Shown: piece after piece, positions 1-11,443 of the stretch
How positions within the stretch are numbered: the stretch's first letter is position 1
Layout of the letters: every line of letters begins with the position of its first letter
From: Phallusia mammillata
Taxonomy: Eukaryota > Chordata > Ascidiacea > Phlebobranchia > Ascidiidae
DNA: 64,000 nt
Assembly: GCA_003260075.1 (NCBI GenBank)
Contig: QLIY01000207.1
Span: forward strand, 41,086 to 105,085
Direction of reading: 5' to 3'
Made by a program: the position numbers and the translations under genes
The notes under the pieces: generated by a model
What the model was told of the DNA's origin: nothing
Database searches by the model: none
Seen by the model: only the letters and a program-made list of their open reading frames with translations

Positions 1-946
1 TGGTAGCAGAAAAATTAGGACATTCTGGTTCAAGAATCCAAGTGTTATATTTTAACTCTTCAACCTCATCCCAGAATCTTTCATAGAGTAGCAATGTAGT
101 TTTAAACTGACTACACAGTGTTGACAAACTGCTTCCCGAAGCCCAAAGAGGAACAAAGGAAAATGGAAGGGTGCTTGAAACCTTTGGACTTGTTTGGGGG
201 TAATTTGCATCAAAACTTAGAGACAACATATGCACTCTTTCATTAGAATCACATACTTTTAATTGTATTTGTGTGAAGTCATCAGAAATGTCATTTAAAA
301 ACTCCCAACCCAATTCCTATAAAAAAACATGTCAACTAACCTAGGCAAAGTAACAAAAACATCCAATTTAAACCTCAATATGTTGGATGATAGTTCCATA
401 GGAGCCTATATTAGATAACTTTTTTTCTGCTGCTGCTACAGGTGAATGTGAAGCAAGAGTTTGCACTTCATCGATAAAATCTTCCAAGTTTTTACACTGC
501 GTAAGCCTTTTTTGGAGTAGAGGCAAGTGCTTCTTTAGGAGATTCTGAAGCTTCCAATCACAACTAAATCTGGAAGATTATCAACTAGTTAGTTGTGTAT
601 AATGTTAACTTATGTTTAAAGCAAAACTTACAAGGGTCACAAAACAAGTTAACATTCTTAAACTTGGTCAGTTTTCGAAAAAGATAGGAGTCAAAAGTCA
701 AAGTCAAGCTATGTCTAAGAAAAAAATCTAAGAAATTTGCAAAAGTTTAGCTGAGTTAGTATTTTAAAATTGTACTAGTGAAATAGTCAAAAAAATCTTT
801 TATATTGCTGAACAATGAAAATCTTACTTTGCTTGTTGTAATGATCCAGAGGGTTTGACGATGTGGACACGAAAGGGTTTGCCATTAACACAAACAAATC
901 CATCAAACTTGCTTGAGGCGCAATCCAAAGGCAACAACTTCTCCAT
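1..946 (-). CDS. FANCL: FANCL, Fanconi anaemia E3 ubiquitin ligase, 5' part (runs off left edge)
   Basis: FANCL is the RING E3 subunit of the nuclear Fanconi core complex and monoubiquitinates FANCD2/FANCI at stalled forks. Three coding exons are visible on the minus strand: 946-828 (ATG at 946, donor gtaaga), 569-374 and 316 to beyond 1. Phases match (119 + 196 nt = 105 codons, then phase 0). The start reads MEKLLPLDCASSKFDGFVCV. Exon 2 supplies the rest of the N-terminal ELF-like domain (FSCDWKLQNLLKKHLPLLQK). Exon 3 opens the central UBC-RWD region: ELGWEFLNDIS, SSLSTLCSQF, FWDEVEELKYNTWILEPE, closely matching my memory of human ELGWDKL, SSLISIYSQF and TWVLEPE. About 210 of roughly 375 residues are present; the RING domain lies outside. 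The exon 2 donor (gtttaa) is weak, so that junction is less certain. Confidence 0.88.
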
Positions 947-3178
947 TTTGCTACTGGATCACATATTTTCGATACTGTGTGCTTGTGGCCATTGTTGTGA
1001 CAAGATCAGCCAGAAAAGATTGCGCGTAACTCTTCTGGGAATTTTATAATCCCACGTGACATAAATTTTAGCAAGGTAAACTTTCCCGCACAGATACGTT
1101 CCCCACTTACACTAGGTGTCGCCTGTGACAAAAAACGCTACAAGATTTTTAAATTTTGTTTATTAAATTGTACCAATGACTCGAGCGATGGCAATCAAGT
1201 TGCGTACTGCTAGAAATTAAACCAATCCTCACCTGTAAACACAAAGCATCACTTCGACCGTAAAACATTATGGTTGTTTTCAAACAGAAAAGAGGTTACA
1301 AAAAATCCTAATATCTCGATAAACGGTATTTCCTACCGTACTTCTTTTGTTTCATTTCACAATAAACTCGTTTATTCACAAAAGTGCTCACTTGACACAA
1401 TCGCAAAAAGTGAAATTATATGGTACAAACAAACCAAGGAAAGAAAACACTGCGCATTTACGATTCAACACGGGTCAGTAGCCAAAAAAGAAGAAAACTG
1501 TCTAAAGCGATCACTATTATACATATAACTATGTATAACAGTGCTTGACAAACAAAAAAGGTTGTTTTGGGGATGTTCATGTCGTAAAAGCGATTATAGC
1601 AAATCAGCAGGTGCATGGAAAAATGGCTAGGCAAATGAATAACAAGTTGTATTTGTATTCTTGATGTTGGCATACTGAATGTTCAAGGGAATGGTCCTTC
1701 CACGAAATAGTGGTCTAATTACCCATTTCTGTAACACGCATTACTGTATAAATTAAAACCTAAAAAAGCAATTTGTTAAGGGTTTGTCATTTACTCATTG
1801 AAAATTTCTCCGTGTACGTACACGAAGATGCAATTTTACCCAGTCCAAAAAAAACTGAAAAAGGGTTCACTATTCTGAAATACATGGTCCGCCCATGAGG
1901 AAGCTGTCCAGGTAAGGTATCGATGATATAAGATTTCATAAATAGTTTTCAAATGAATTAAAGATGGCTCAGCCACCGAAAGTTAGCTTCAAGAAAAAAC
2001 GGGCCGTTAAAGGTCAGAAAAATCGTTGGCATCGATCGTCACTGCTTTTAGGTGACAAAGTCGGGCATTTAGCTGCGAGAGAAGCATTAGGTGAAACCAG
2101 GACACACTGATAAGTGATACCGTCATCCAAAATGTTGAATAAAAGTTGTCACAAATTGGCAAGAATTTTTTAAGACTATATTTCTTGGTTTATTATGTTT
2201 ACTTGACAACGCACCCTGGCAAAATCAAGTTTTATAAAGTTTACTGATGTTTGTAAGTACATAATTTGGGGCCAAAAGGGTCAGTATGGGTATGAATTCG
2301 AGTTGTACAGGATAAAGTGAAAAATTATGCCCGAGTTTGGACAGGACATGGCAAAAGAATACGGCGAACTAAGGCACGAAAAGAGCTGAGCCGCTAGTTG
2401 TGAACAATCAAAAAGTTAAACTCTCCAACGACCAAGCACTTGAGCTAAACACAAACTTGCGGGCAAAAAGTTTTCTGCGTTTTGAAGAAGTTCCACGCAA
2501 CAGATGCCATGCATTTTATCCCATCACCAACGCCACAAGCAAGGTAACTAAAGTCAGTACTGCTGTAAATCATCAACCAGTCGAAATTGACTTAAGAAGC
2601 CCTTGAAATACCTTTATGGAAGACCTCACGATAGCTTATTAGCAATTGATAGGAATCAAAGTGATTTGAACAGCATGCACAGTGAAACACAAATACTTTC
2701 CATTACATAACGCTGGCATTGCATTAGTGGAAAGGCAATAAGAGCGGCGACAGTTACACGGAAATGAATTGATAAAGTGTCTTAGAAAATTCAAATTGAA
2801 GCTTAAGAAATAGGGAAGTGCCAAAACTTCAAAATGTGTCAGCTCGTCCGGAGCGAGAAAAGCTAAACGTCATGTACAATTACAATGTGTTACAATGTTT
2901 TTTTCAACCCTAACATATTCCTTTTGTGCTAAAATTAAAATCCCCAAACCTATCATAACATGCCAGTATGTAATAGTTAAATAGTTAAGTAATGTGACGC
3001 TGTTCTTAAATTGAACATATATATTCAGTAATCACTATAACTTTGGATGACATTATGTGTTATGATACGGTATGGAGGTTTGTAAAAATATTCGTTTGTA
3101 CTATGTGGATCCATTAAACAACCAACTTTCATCGCAAGTTTCCAAAAGATGTGGCAGGGGATGTTAGTTTTGACATTT
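947..3178. other. Intergenic stretch between FANCL 5' end and WDR20 3' end
   Basis: This AT-rich DNA must contain the FANCL promoter next to 946 and the 3' UTR of the WDR20-like gene near 3178. A short candidate coding locus lies at 1964-2397. A 68-codon open frame at 2400-2606 has no recognisable domain and I do not call it a gene. I saw no RNA gene or transposon ends here. Confidence 0.4.
1964..2397 (+). CDS. Candidate small basic protein, two exons, unidentified
   Basis: I do not recognise this protein. An open frame from ATG 1964 begins MAQPPKVSFKKKRAVKGQ and is strongly basic. A second open block, 2311-2397, reads DKVKNYARVWTGHGKRIRRT and ends KELSR-stop. One join that keeps frame is 1964-2090 (donor gtgaaa) to 2303-2397 (after a poor acceptor, ttcgag), giving 73 residues. 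A phase-0 donor at GACAAA/gtcggg joined to 2311 also works. The two basic blocks in series are more protein-like than the surrounding DNA, but neither junction is strong. The locus lies about 1 kb from the FANCL start on the opposite strand, so it could share a promoter with it. It could equally be a chance open frame or an old retrocopy. Confidence 0.2.
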
Positions 3179-6100
3179 TCATTTTGGTTTGTCAGGTGAA
3201 GGCGAGGTGGCACGCGGCTGAAAAACAAATACAAACTTTAATTTAGAATATACAACTGCCCTATAACAATTTATAGGCAGTTTGGTCTGTATCAAAAAAA
3301 AAAAGCCATCAAAACATTGAACCCTAGTATAATCAAAACTCTAGTTTTAAAAAATGTAATTGACAGTTGGCATTTTTTTAGAAGTACAAATTACATTAGT
3401 GATGTAACAGACCATCTAATTTCCTATATTTATTTGATTAATAGTGACAAGGCACATCCTCAATTAAAAATGTGTGGAATTGCTCCCCTAAACTCGGTAA
3501 TAATAAGTCGGTAAAATAAGCGGCCGCAAGGTGAATATTTGCTCTTTTTAAGAGACAGTGCTTCATAAACTTATCTTGCAAAGAATCAAGCAAAGTTTGT
3601 TTTCATTCCAAAAACTTATTCTTCTGGTATTCTCTATTTATCAACATAGTATAACAAAGGCCAGATCAAATCCAGAGTAGCGATACTTTGTGGGAAACCA
3701 GTTTTCACAACCAATGAGCTATAAAATGGGGTTTGTATTCCCTGCATTTAACTATTAGATCAGTGGTGCTCAACTGGTGGTCCACAGTACGCAACTAAAT
3801 TTGGTGATAAACTGGAGATGATTGCATAATATATATTAAAACAGGGTCAAAATGTTAGCTCTTAAAAGTTTTATCACACTTTTTGAAAATCAGTGTTTCA
3901 AGCTGAAATGATTGTTGCATATGCTTACTTCAATCCTTCTCAAAAATTAAATGGTTCACCATATTATTTTTACTGGTTGGTGGTCCATGGTCTAAAACTG
4001 GTTGAGAACCACTGTCACAAAATGCTTTGAATAATCAAGACTTCACATGTATATAAACTTATGGGCACAAACTTTTACAAAATGTTTCAGGCCAGATAAA
4101 AAAAAAGACGATCAGCAATGTGCTGTACAAATCCATTTTAAAAAGATTTTACATCACTTACGTTAGGTCTTTTCCATAGTTGTAAGTAACCATCTTGGCA
4201 CGTTGTAATAATACAGTCTTCCATAAAGTTAATGCCAGTGATTCGACTTTGGGCAATTTTTTTACACACAAGGGGTTCAAGCAGTGTGGTTTCGTCCAAC
4301 TTTGGACAGAGTGTTGTCCCAAGAGTCTTGATCAGCTAAAATGAAAAATAGTATTATTTTTGTGCCGTGACAGGCAACCTTTTCACCAAAATATGCAAAG
4401 AAAAAACTTGTTATTTCTTCCAAACCTACTCATTTAACATTTAATCAAAACACCTGTCAGAGAGCAATAAGGTACAAAGTTCTGACTGTTTTGTTTTTAG
4501 GCAAATTAAGTGCATTAAAGTATTACACTAACTTTACTTTTATTGTGGGCATAAGAATATGACAAATCAATATGAAACAAGTCCACATTTGGCTAGACAC
4601 ATTTTTCAGAGGTAATACTAGTAATATATATATAATTTTCTGCAGTGAGGTAAAAGTACATCTGCCCAGTAATCAGACCTACACAGATTTACAAGAAGTG
4701 AATCACCCTGCCCACATAGTATGTACTGTGTAACATTTGGAGAAGGATGTAAACATAAGTGAGGCAAGACTTTTACTTTAATCCCATCGCTATCCATTCA
4801 TTAGCTTGTTTGTCCATACTAAGGTTGATTTAATGACCCATTTTAGCATTGTTTTATTTTTCTATATCAGTACTGTACACACAATGAACATTTTATTCAT
4901 TAAGTTAAAACATATAGTACTTAATACATGTACCTGGGGTGGTTGAGCCTTTTTGTTCAAAATTCCATACTTCGTACTAGCACCACCATTCTGATTTGAA
5001 GTGCTTCTAAAGCTGAAATGAGGAAGGCTCAAATTCCGCTTGTGTTCTTTTCCCTCTTTGTTTTTACGTTCGTGGGAACCAAGTGTTGCAAACTTGCTTG
5101 CAACGCCATTGGAAGCATTTTGTCTCGAATGCTTTTTGTCTTTTTGCAGATTAAGCGTGGCAGATGTACCAGAGTTACTGGCATTACTCGATTGGGCTGT
5201 TGTTACCAACTGGGAAACATCAATATTGCCACCAGAAATATTATTGTAATAGTGATACTGTCCATAACTCCCATTGCTGCTGTACTCAGAGTTTGATGAC
5301 CCATTCACGGGTACTTCGGAACCACTGTCTGTTGTGCTATTATAAGCAGCAGAGCAGTCCCCACCGCTACCCACACTTGGCCTTCTCTTCTGGGTGGTTG
5401 TAAGGACAGTGGGTCTGTTTTTACGAGAATTAAATAAAATGTTTTCGTCGATTTCCCATAAGCAAAGGTGAGCGTCTTGGCCCACTGAACCAAACCTATA
5501 GCATATGGGTGGAGAACATGGATCAAGACCAATACTTAGTCTTGAAAACTTCGAAACATTGCTATATGTCCTTAATCGCCTCATATTACTGTGAGGCATG
5601 AGACCAACTTCGCCATTGCAATGTGGTCTGCTGTCCTCAGAAAAATTGTTTCTTTGCACGAAATCGCCCATACCTGTGCTACTGTGAGTTGGGTTGTCAA
5701 CATTTTCACAGGAGTTATTATTAGCACAGTCTTGTCCAGCCAGGGCTTTGTGTTTTGGATATAGGTCTGCCACACTTGGCATACCATAAAACATTTTCAT
5801 GTCACTGTCATTTGGATAAAAACAACAGAAAGGATCAAATGATACTTCGCTAACCCATGATCGATGTCCATAGCCACGAGCTATAACGCATTTCTCACAG
5901 AATGACCACACATTGACCAGATCATCCTCACCACCAGTCACTATATAGCGTCCATCAGGGCTCCATGAACAAGAAAGTAATCCACCAAAGTAGCTCTTCA
6001 TGCAGCCGTGCATTTCAAAGGTGGAATGGTTAATTACTCGAAGGTAGCCATTCTGAAAAAATGTTTAAGAAAAAAAAACTGTTAAAACCTGCAGGGATGA

Positions 6101-9061
6101 AGTGGTATAAACTGCAGAACTAATATACTTTCACCACTTTTAAACCGCAAATACAATGTTATATTGATTTTGTTAAAAAAATAGTTGGTTTAAAAGATGA
6201 AGATTTGACCCAGTATAAGAGTCAATGCGAAACACAAAAACTGTTAGATCTAGTACAAGTTTTAATTGTTCACAGCCATTTAAAACATTACAAATATACA
6301 ACATACTAAGGATGAGAATGAGATAAAATGGGTAAAAACATTGTTGAGATATCTTAACCTTAACACACATAGTTGAGAGACAAACCACCCAAATTGTATC
6401 TGTTGTTTATCATGTAAAACCCACCAAAACTGACAGAAGACAACCAGTACAGTTTGACATAAGTTGCATTTTAGCCAAGTCATTCAAAAATACCTGCATG
6501 GCCACAGCGACAAAGCGACCACAAGGTGAAAACTGAAATGTATGAATGCCAGAACCATCTGTGGCCATAATCCACTTAAACAGTGGGTTTTTGGTTGTGG
6601 CATTGTTCCCATTTCCATTTGACGGTGTGGAGGAAGATGTGGTTTTTGTCTTGAGGGCATAAATGGTGTAACCTTCACCAAGTATGTGAGGCTAGGATAA
6701 TAAAATAACTATGAAACCACCATTTTTAGGAATAAATGCAAAGGTCTTGTACAAGGCCTACACTACATTAGCTGATTTACACAAAACCTGTCCACAAGTA
6801 AATATCTGTGTCAAAATATTATATTACATGGTTTGAAATGAATGCATCCATTCCAGTCAGATAGAAAAAAAATGGATGCCTTGGATCTGTGAAGGTCACA
6901 AATTGTGAAAAGTAAAGGCAATTAACAATGGCACAGACTACACACCACTGAAAACACATAGGCGGTGACACAACAAAATGCATAGTTTGTTTGCTCAAGT
7001 AATTTGTATTTACGCAGTTAGGCAGCGAGTAGGTCACATTTAGCGTTTTTCCTACCTGGGTGTGAAATATTGGCAGGGCATTGGTAGATGGTTGTGACAC
7101 ATCATAAGTGTACATGTTACCACTGGCATGGGCCGATAATAAAACATTTTCACTTTCTGGGAGCCACTTTACACAAGTTACCCTCGACTTTTCAACAGAC
7201 CTCTAAAAATGGTAAAAAGAGGATTAGGCTTCAACAATGATTTGGTTGTCAGTAATATGGATCTAACATGCCCCTGCAAAGCATTTCTCTCACATTTATG
7301 ACTAAAAATAGCTTGTAAATTTTAGTTTCGAATTTCACCAATAGTTTGACATTTAAAAGATCCATGAGCACTTTACCTTAATGCTTACACAATATGTATT
7401 TTAAACCAAAGTTACTGCAGCACAGTTTTTCTAAAAGATATTGGGATCATTTTTTGTGAGTCACCCCAAAAAGTATTGGCTAAACCCTGCCACAGACAAC
7501 ACAAGTTTTTACAAAATAAATCACTTCCTAACAACACAGTTACATGAATACAATACACTAATTTATAATCTTGTCAAATTAAACTCACATCTTCATTCAT
7601 AATTTGGAGGCTCTGTTTAGTTTTCACATCAATAACTTGAACCTGGCCAGCTGTAAAACCCACAGCCACTTTCACTGTCTCATTTGATGCAGAAAACTTG
7701 TTTATGTGATGACATGTGGGCTGAACACCTTTGTAAGTTCTCTTGTCGAGAAACTCCAAGTGCTGGGATGGCTGCAAAATATTTTTGTGGTGATAGTAAA
7801 CATACATTTGGTACGCTTGCATTTGGTTCTATGCACAGCACATGTGCAACCTATATTTTTCTCATAATAATGAACCATGTGTTTGAGTGCAACAATACCC
7901 ACTAAAAACAACAACACTATGTATATATGTGAAGATTTACATTATTTATATTAGCTTTTTTTACATTAACAGTGTCAAAAGAATAATAATGACTTATTTA
8001 ACTGGACATACATATTTTTTCTTCTTGGCAAAAAAACAGAGGCATTTCCTCTGTTACAACAATGCTTGAGCAGTTAAATTATATAGCTACTTGAGTAACG
8101 ATAATGTAAAAGTAATCAAAAGGACGGAGACGCAAAAGTGTTTAGATTATAAAACACCAGAATGCTGATACACAAATTTAGCACACTTAAAATATTTTTT
8201 GCAATATATTAATTATCCTACCTGCACAAGAGACTTGTATCCAAAGTAGAACAGCTCTCGGCCAACAGTGAAGCAAACTCTGTCGCAATCTTCATCTCCA
8301 TCATCAATTCTTGTGATGGAGGTTTTAACAGTTGTTGAGGTAGATGCTGGACCCTGACATAAAAAAAAGAAATAAACTAAAATTAAGAATTTAGGTACAC
8401 AATACACAGTTCTACATCATTTTAGCAAGAAAAAAACAAGCCATTATTTGTGTATGTATATATCATCAGAACGTTTTGACAATCACTGCTGTCATTTTCA
8501 CAGAAAATAAAACCAATGGAAGGGATGTTACTTGGTTTTATTTACCTGACAATAACACCAGTAAATGTTAAATGTCGTGGGATGCATACATATCAGTTTC
8601 TATTTTCTTGCTAAATATTCAGAAATTAAAAAAAAACTAAATGATATTAATTTTTTGCCAAGCAAAAACTTGACCTCTCGTGGTTACAGTTAAATCCTGG
8701 ACAATTCAAGCAGATTAATTTATTGACAAACAAACTTTCACATGATTTTCTAACAAATGACCTAGTTTGTATACGGTTGGATGATGGTACAGAGAAAATG
8801 TTAGCAATCTATATTGGGTTGCATACATAAATCCATACCCTAGCAACATACATTTCCCATGTTAACATTTGAGATAAGATATAAATATTTTAGTGCAGTT
8901 TTTTTATCTCGCACATTAGGAATTCATTATGTTACCTGGTTAACATATGGCACTCTTTTGGGGTAAAAATATTCCGAAATCGGCATTTGTTTGTAAATTC
9001 CCTCCCTGATGTTGAAACGTACTTTCACATCATTGTCTTTACTTGCACCCTCCAAAGCCAT
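3179..9061 (-). CDS. WDR20: WDR20/DMWD-type WD-repeat protein, complete, 8 exons
   Basis: WDR20 proteins bind and activate the USP12/USP46-UAF1 deubiquitinase. Minus-strand exons: 9061-8936, 8353-8222, 7771-7589, 7202-7056, 6691-6494, 6052-4934, 4335-4162, 3217-3179. The first seven are each a multiple of three and phases agree throughout, giving about 705 aa (human about 570). Family-typical blocks are CFTVGRELFYFGYKSL (exon 2), KRTYKGVQPTCH and VGFTAGQVQVID (exon 3), RVTCVKWLPESE (exon 4), GGLLSCSWSPDGRYIVTGGE and YRFGSVGQDAHLCLWE (exon 6), and LCPKLDETTLLEPLVCKKIA (exon 7). Exon 6 also holds a long Ser/Asn/Gly-rich stretch before KFATLGSHERK, a low-complexity expansion relative to vertebrates. 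The last exon (12 codons, PRATSPSPDKPK-stop) is inferred only from acceptor and phase. The gene is head-to-head with ACTR2. Confidence 0.93.
3761..4014. mobile_element. hAT-like MITE in the last WDR20 intron
   Basis: This is a 254-bp element with inverted ends. The left end is CAGTGGTGCTCAACTGGTGG; the right end, read on the other strand, is CAGTGGTTCTCAACCAG. The CAGTGGTTCTCAA-type end and short noncoding interior are typical of nonautonomous hAT elements. The expected 8-bp target duplication is not recognisable, so the insertion is probably old. Confidence 0.65.
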
Positions 9062-11443
9062 TATACAACAAATGGTGTACACAACATGTAGCGCACATAA
9101 CTAGCACATGTTACTTGATGAAATTATTGATGGTTGAGATAAAGTTACTTAAACCTTGAAAAAATAATAAAGTAAATTTTAGCACTTAAAAAGTTACAAT
9201 AGAAAAGCAAAAAATTTGACCAAAACTAGCACTTCTTAATTTACTCTGAACCTGCTACAAAAAGCAGCCTTTCATGAACTCATATTTTGTTGTTTTCCTT
9301 ATGTTAGTATCACTTAACTTGTTATCGAAACAATGATACAAATGTAACAGAAAATATGTAAATAGCATGCATTTATATGCATCCTATGTGATATATGAAC
9401 TCCAATTAGAATACGCCTGTTTGCCTGGTAAAATATGTTTTTAATTTTTTTTTAGGGGGTGTTTGGGTTTCATTAAAATATGAAAACCTTTTTAGTCTTT
9501 ATTTTTATTTTGATGGATATTTCGTCACTTAAACAAAGCTTTGAAACATTTTAAAAACATTTTTGATTTATATATTTTATCTGTAGTTTTTTTACAACTG
9601 GGTCAAAACTAAATAAAGTCTTACAAAATGAACATGCCTAACATGTTTACATAACTGGTCATTGCCAACCAACTTCTATAAGTCCTACCACCTAGAAGTG
9701 TACTGTACAAACACAGTATTTTTGCAAACGGTTGATAGAAATGCATTTAAACATTACAGCTTCCAAAGCTGAAGTACTCACTTACACTTAATCTTTACAA
9801 GAAACAGTCACCAGTTACAATTTACTACAAGTACAGATACAAAAATGAAATTCTATTCCTTAAAGCATATACAAGTAAACACAACTTAATCAGAATAAAG
9901 TAACAAATGCTACTAATTTTACTGCATAGCTTTATACAGAAAAATTCATTTTTATGTGTACGGTAGTTATTAATTATTCACTGCCAAATAAAAGTAGATC
10001 ATCGTTGCATTACTTATGCATAGAACTATATTTTCAAAAAGTAATAAAAAATGCTTAATCGGCATTAAATATAATATGAAACAAAATAGAAAACTAGAAA
10101 ACTGCTTGCACCTTCGTCACGGCAAGTTGTTTTTGCAACATATAGAAATATTACATCCACTTCATGCGAGCAATTTACACGAATCGGTAAGTATCGGCAT
10201 TTTCATCATAAATTATCATAGCAAAGAAAATTTTTGTTTTTGCTCGTTTATTTTTGCAAGCTCAAGTAATTTTAAGTTACTGGTTATTTTCCAATAACAC
10301 CAACAATGAGTGTTGAAATGAAAGCTATACTCGAAACCTGATTAGTTTTCCATTTACGGTAAGTTTTTTTAAAAATATTTTAGCTTAGGCGTTTCTTCAT
10401 AGCTTTAACTTACTGTAGCGATCAAGTCCAGAATTATCGTAATCACCAATCAGACTTAAAACGTTTTTGAAAGAATTTCTAATTGTGTGAACCAAGTCTA
10501 TGTTTTGTATATACTTCGGTGTGTACAAGTTTTATTACTTGAAGTAATAAAGTTCAAAGCGGAAACTTTGAAACGTCTTTAAAAAACGCTTGTACTTGCT
10601 AAAAGGTGCAGAAACATAGGTCGTAAAATATTTTTAATTCTCTTTGGTTCAGGTGTAGTGCTGTTTCTGCAAAAGTCTATGGAAAATGACTCTATGACAC
10701 CTCTAGTGAATAAGGAACCGGCTCCCCTTGAAGGTGAAAGGTTAAACCAATGCGGCAAAGTAACGAAGGTTTGTTGTAAATGACGAAGGTGTTAAGGCTG
10801 TTCAGGATTTTTAATTTACACGTTGTTTTGTATTTTAGACGTGTATTCTTTTTGAATATTTCACAGAGCACATTTGAAATTACAAATGAAAAATTAGGAT
10901 TAAAAGAAGTTTCAACATATTTTTTGCAGCGTATGACTGCACAGCATTGGATCAATAAAAGATTATTTCGTCGTCCCAGATTTCCTTGGGCTTGGCAAAG
11001 CTGATAAATGCAACGTTATTTTGCTAACTACAGTATGTTTACTGTACGAGATTGTTTTAAAAATAGCTAACCCATTTGTTTAAATTGCGTAGTACGAATT
11101 GTGCTGGTTTCTTTTGCATCTAAATGTGCTCGTATGTGGCCAAAAGCGTGTGTCAAATTTTCCAATTGTTTCTGGACCAGTTTAAATTTACACATTTGGT
11201 TTATATAGCTTAGTTTATGTTATAGCAGATTAAGGTGTTTAATACATTTAGCGAAAAACTAACTACGGAACCTTTTAAAATACATGATTACCTAATAAGG
11301 CAAAATCCTATAAAACCTGTTGAATTAAAAGCATGGCATTTGGTACATAGATTTAAAATCAAATAATTGCAAATTGTTTTGTCAAAACTCTGTTTCCTTT
11401 TAGGCTATTTCTTGTAGGTATTGAGAATAAAACTGTGAACCAT
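9062..11443. promoter_or_regulatory. Divergent WDR20/ACTR2 intergenic promoter region
   Basis: These 2.4 kb separate the ATGs of WDR20 (minus) and ACTR2 (plus), so both promoters or 5' leaders must lie here. A good acceptor-like tract ending ttccttttag at about 11404 sits just before the ACTR2 start codon. In ascidians this could be an SL trans-splice acceptor or the end of a 5' UTR intron. A short candidate gene lies at 10679-11004. No TATA box could be assigned with confidence. Confidence 0.4.
10679..11004 (+). CDS. Candidate two-exon small ORF upstream of ACTR2, unidentified
   Basis: I do not recognise this protein. ATG 10679 opens MENDSMTPLVNKEPAPLEGE, and a donor (gttaaa) follows 10740. 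A strong acceptor (gttttgtattttag) ends at 10838, and the frame then runs from 10839 to a stop at 11004, ending RLFRRPRFPWAWQS. The join is in phase (62 + 166 nt) and predicts 75 aa across a 98-nt intron. Without splicing the first frame stops at 10783. It may instead be 5' leader of ACTR2 or a chance frame. Confidence 0.25.
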
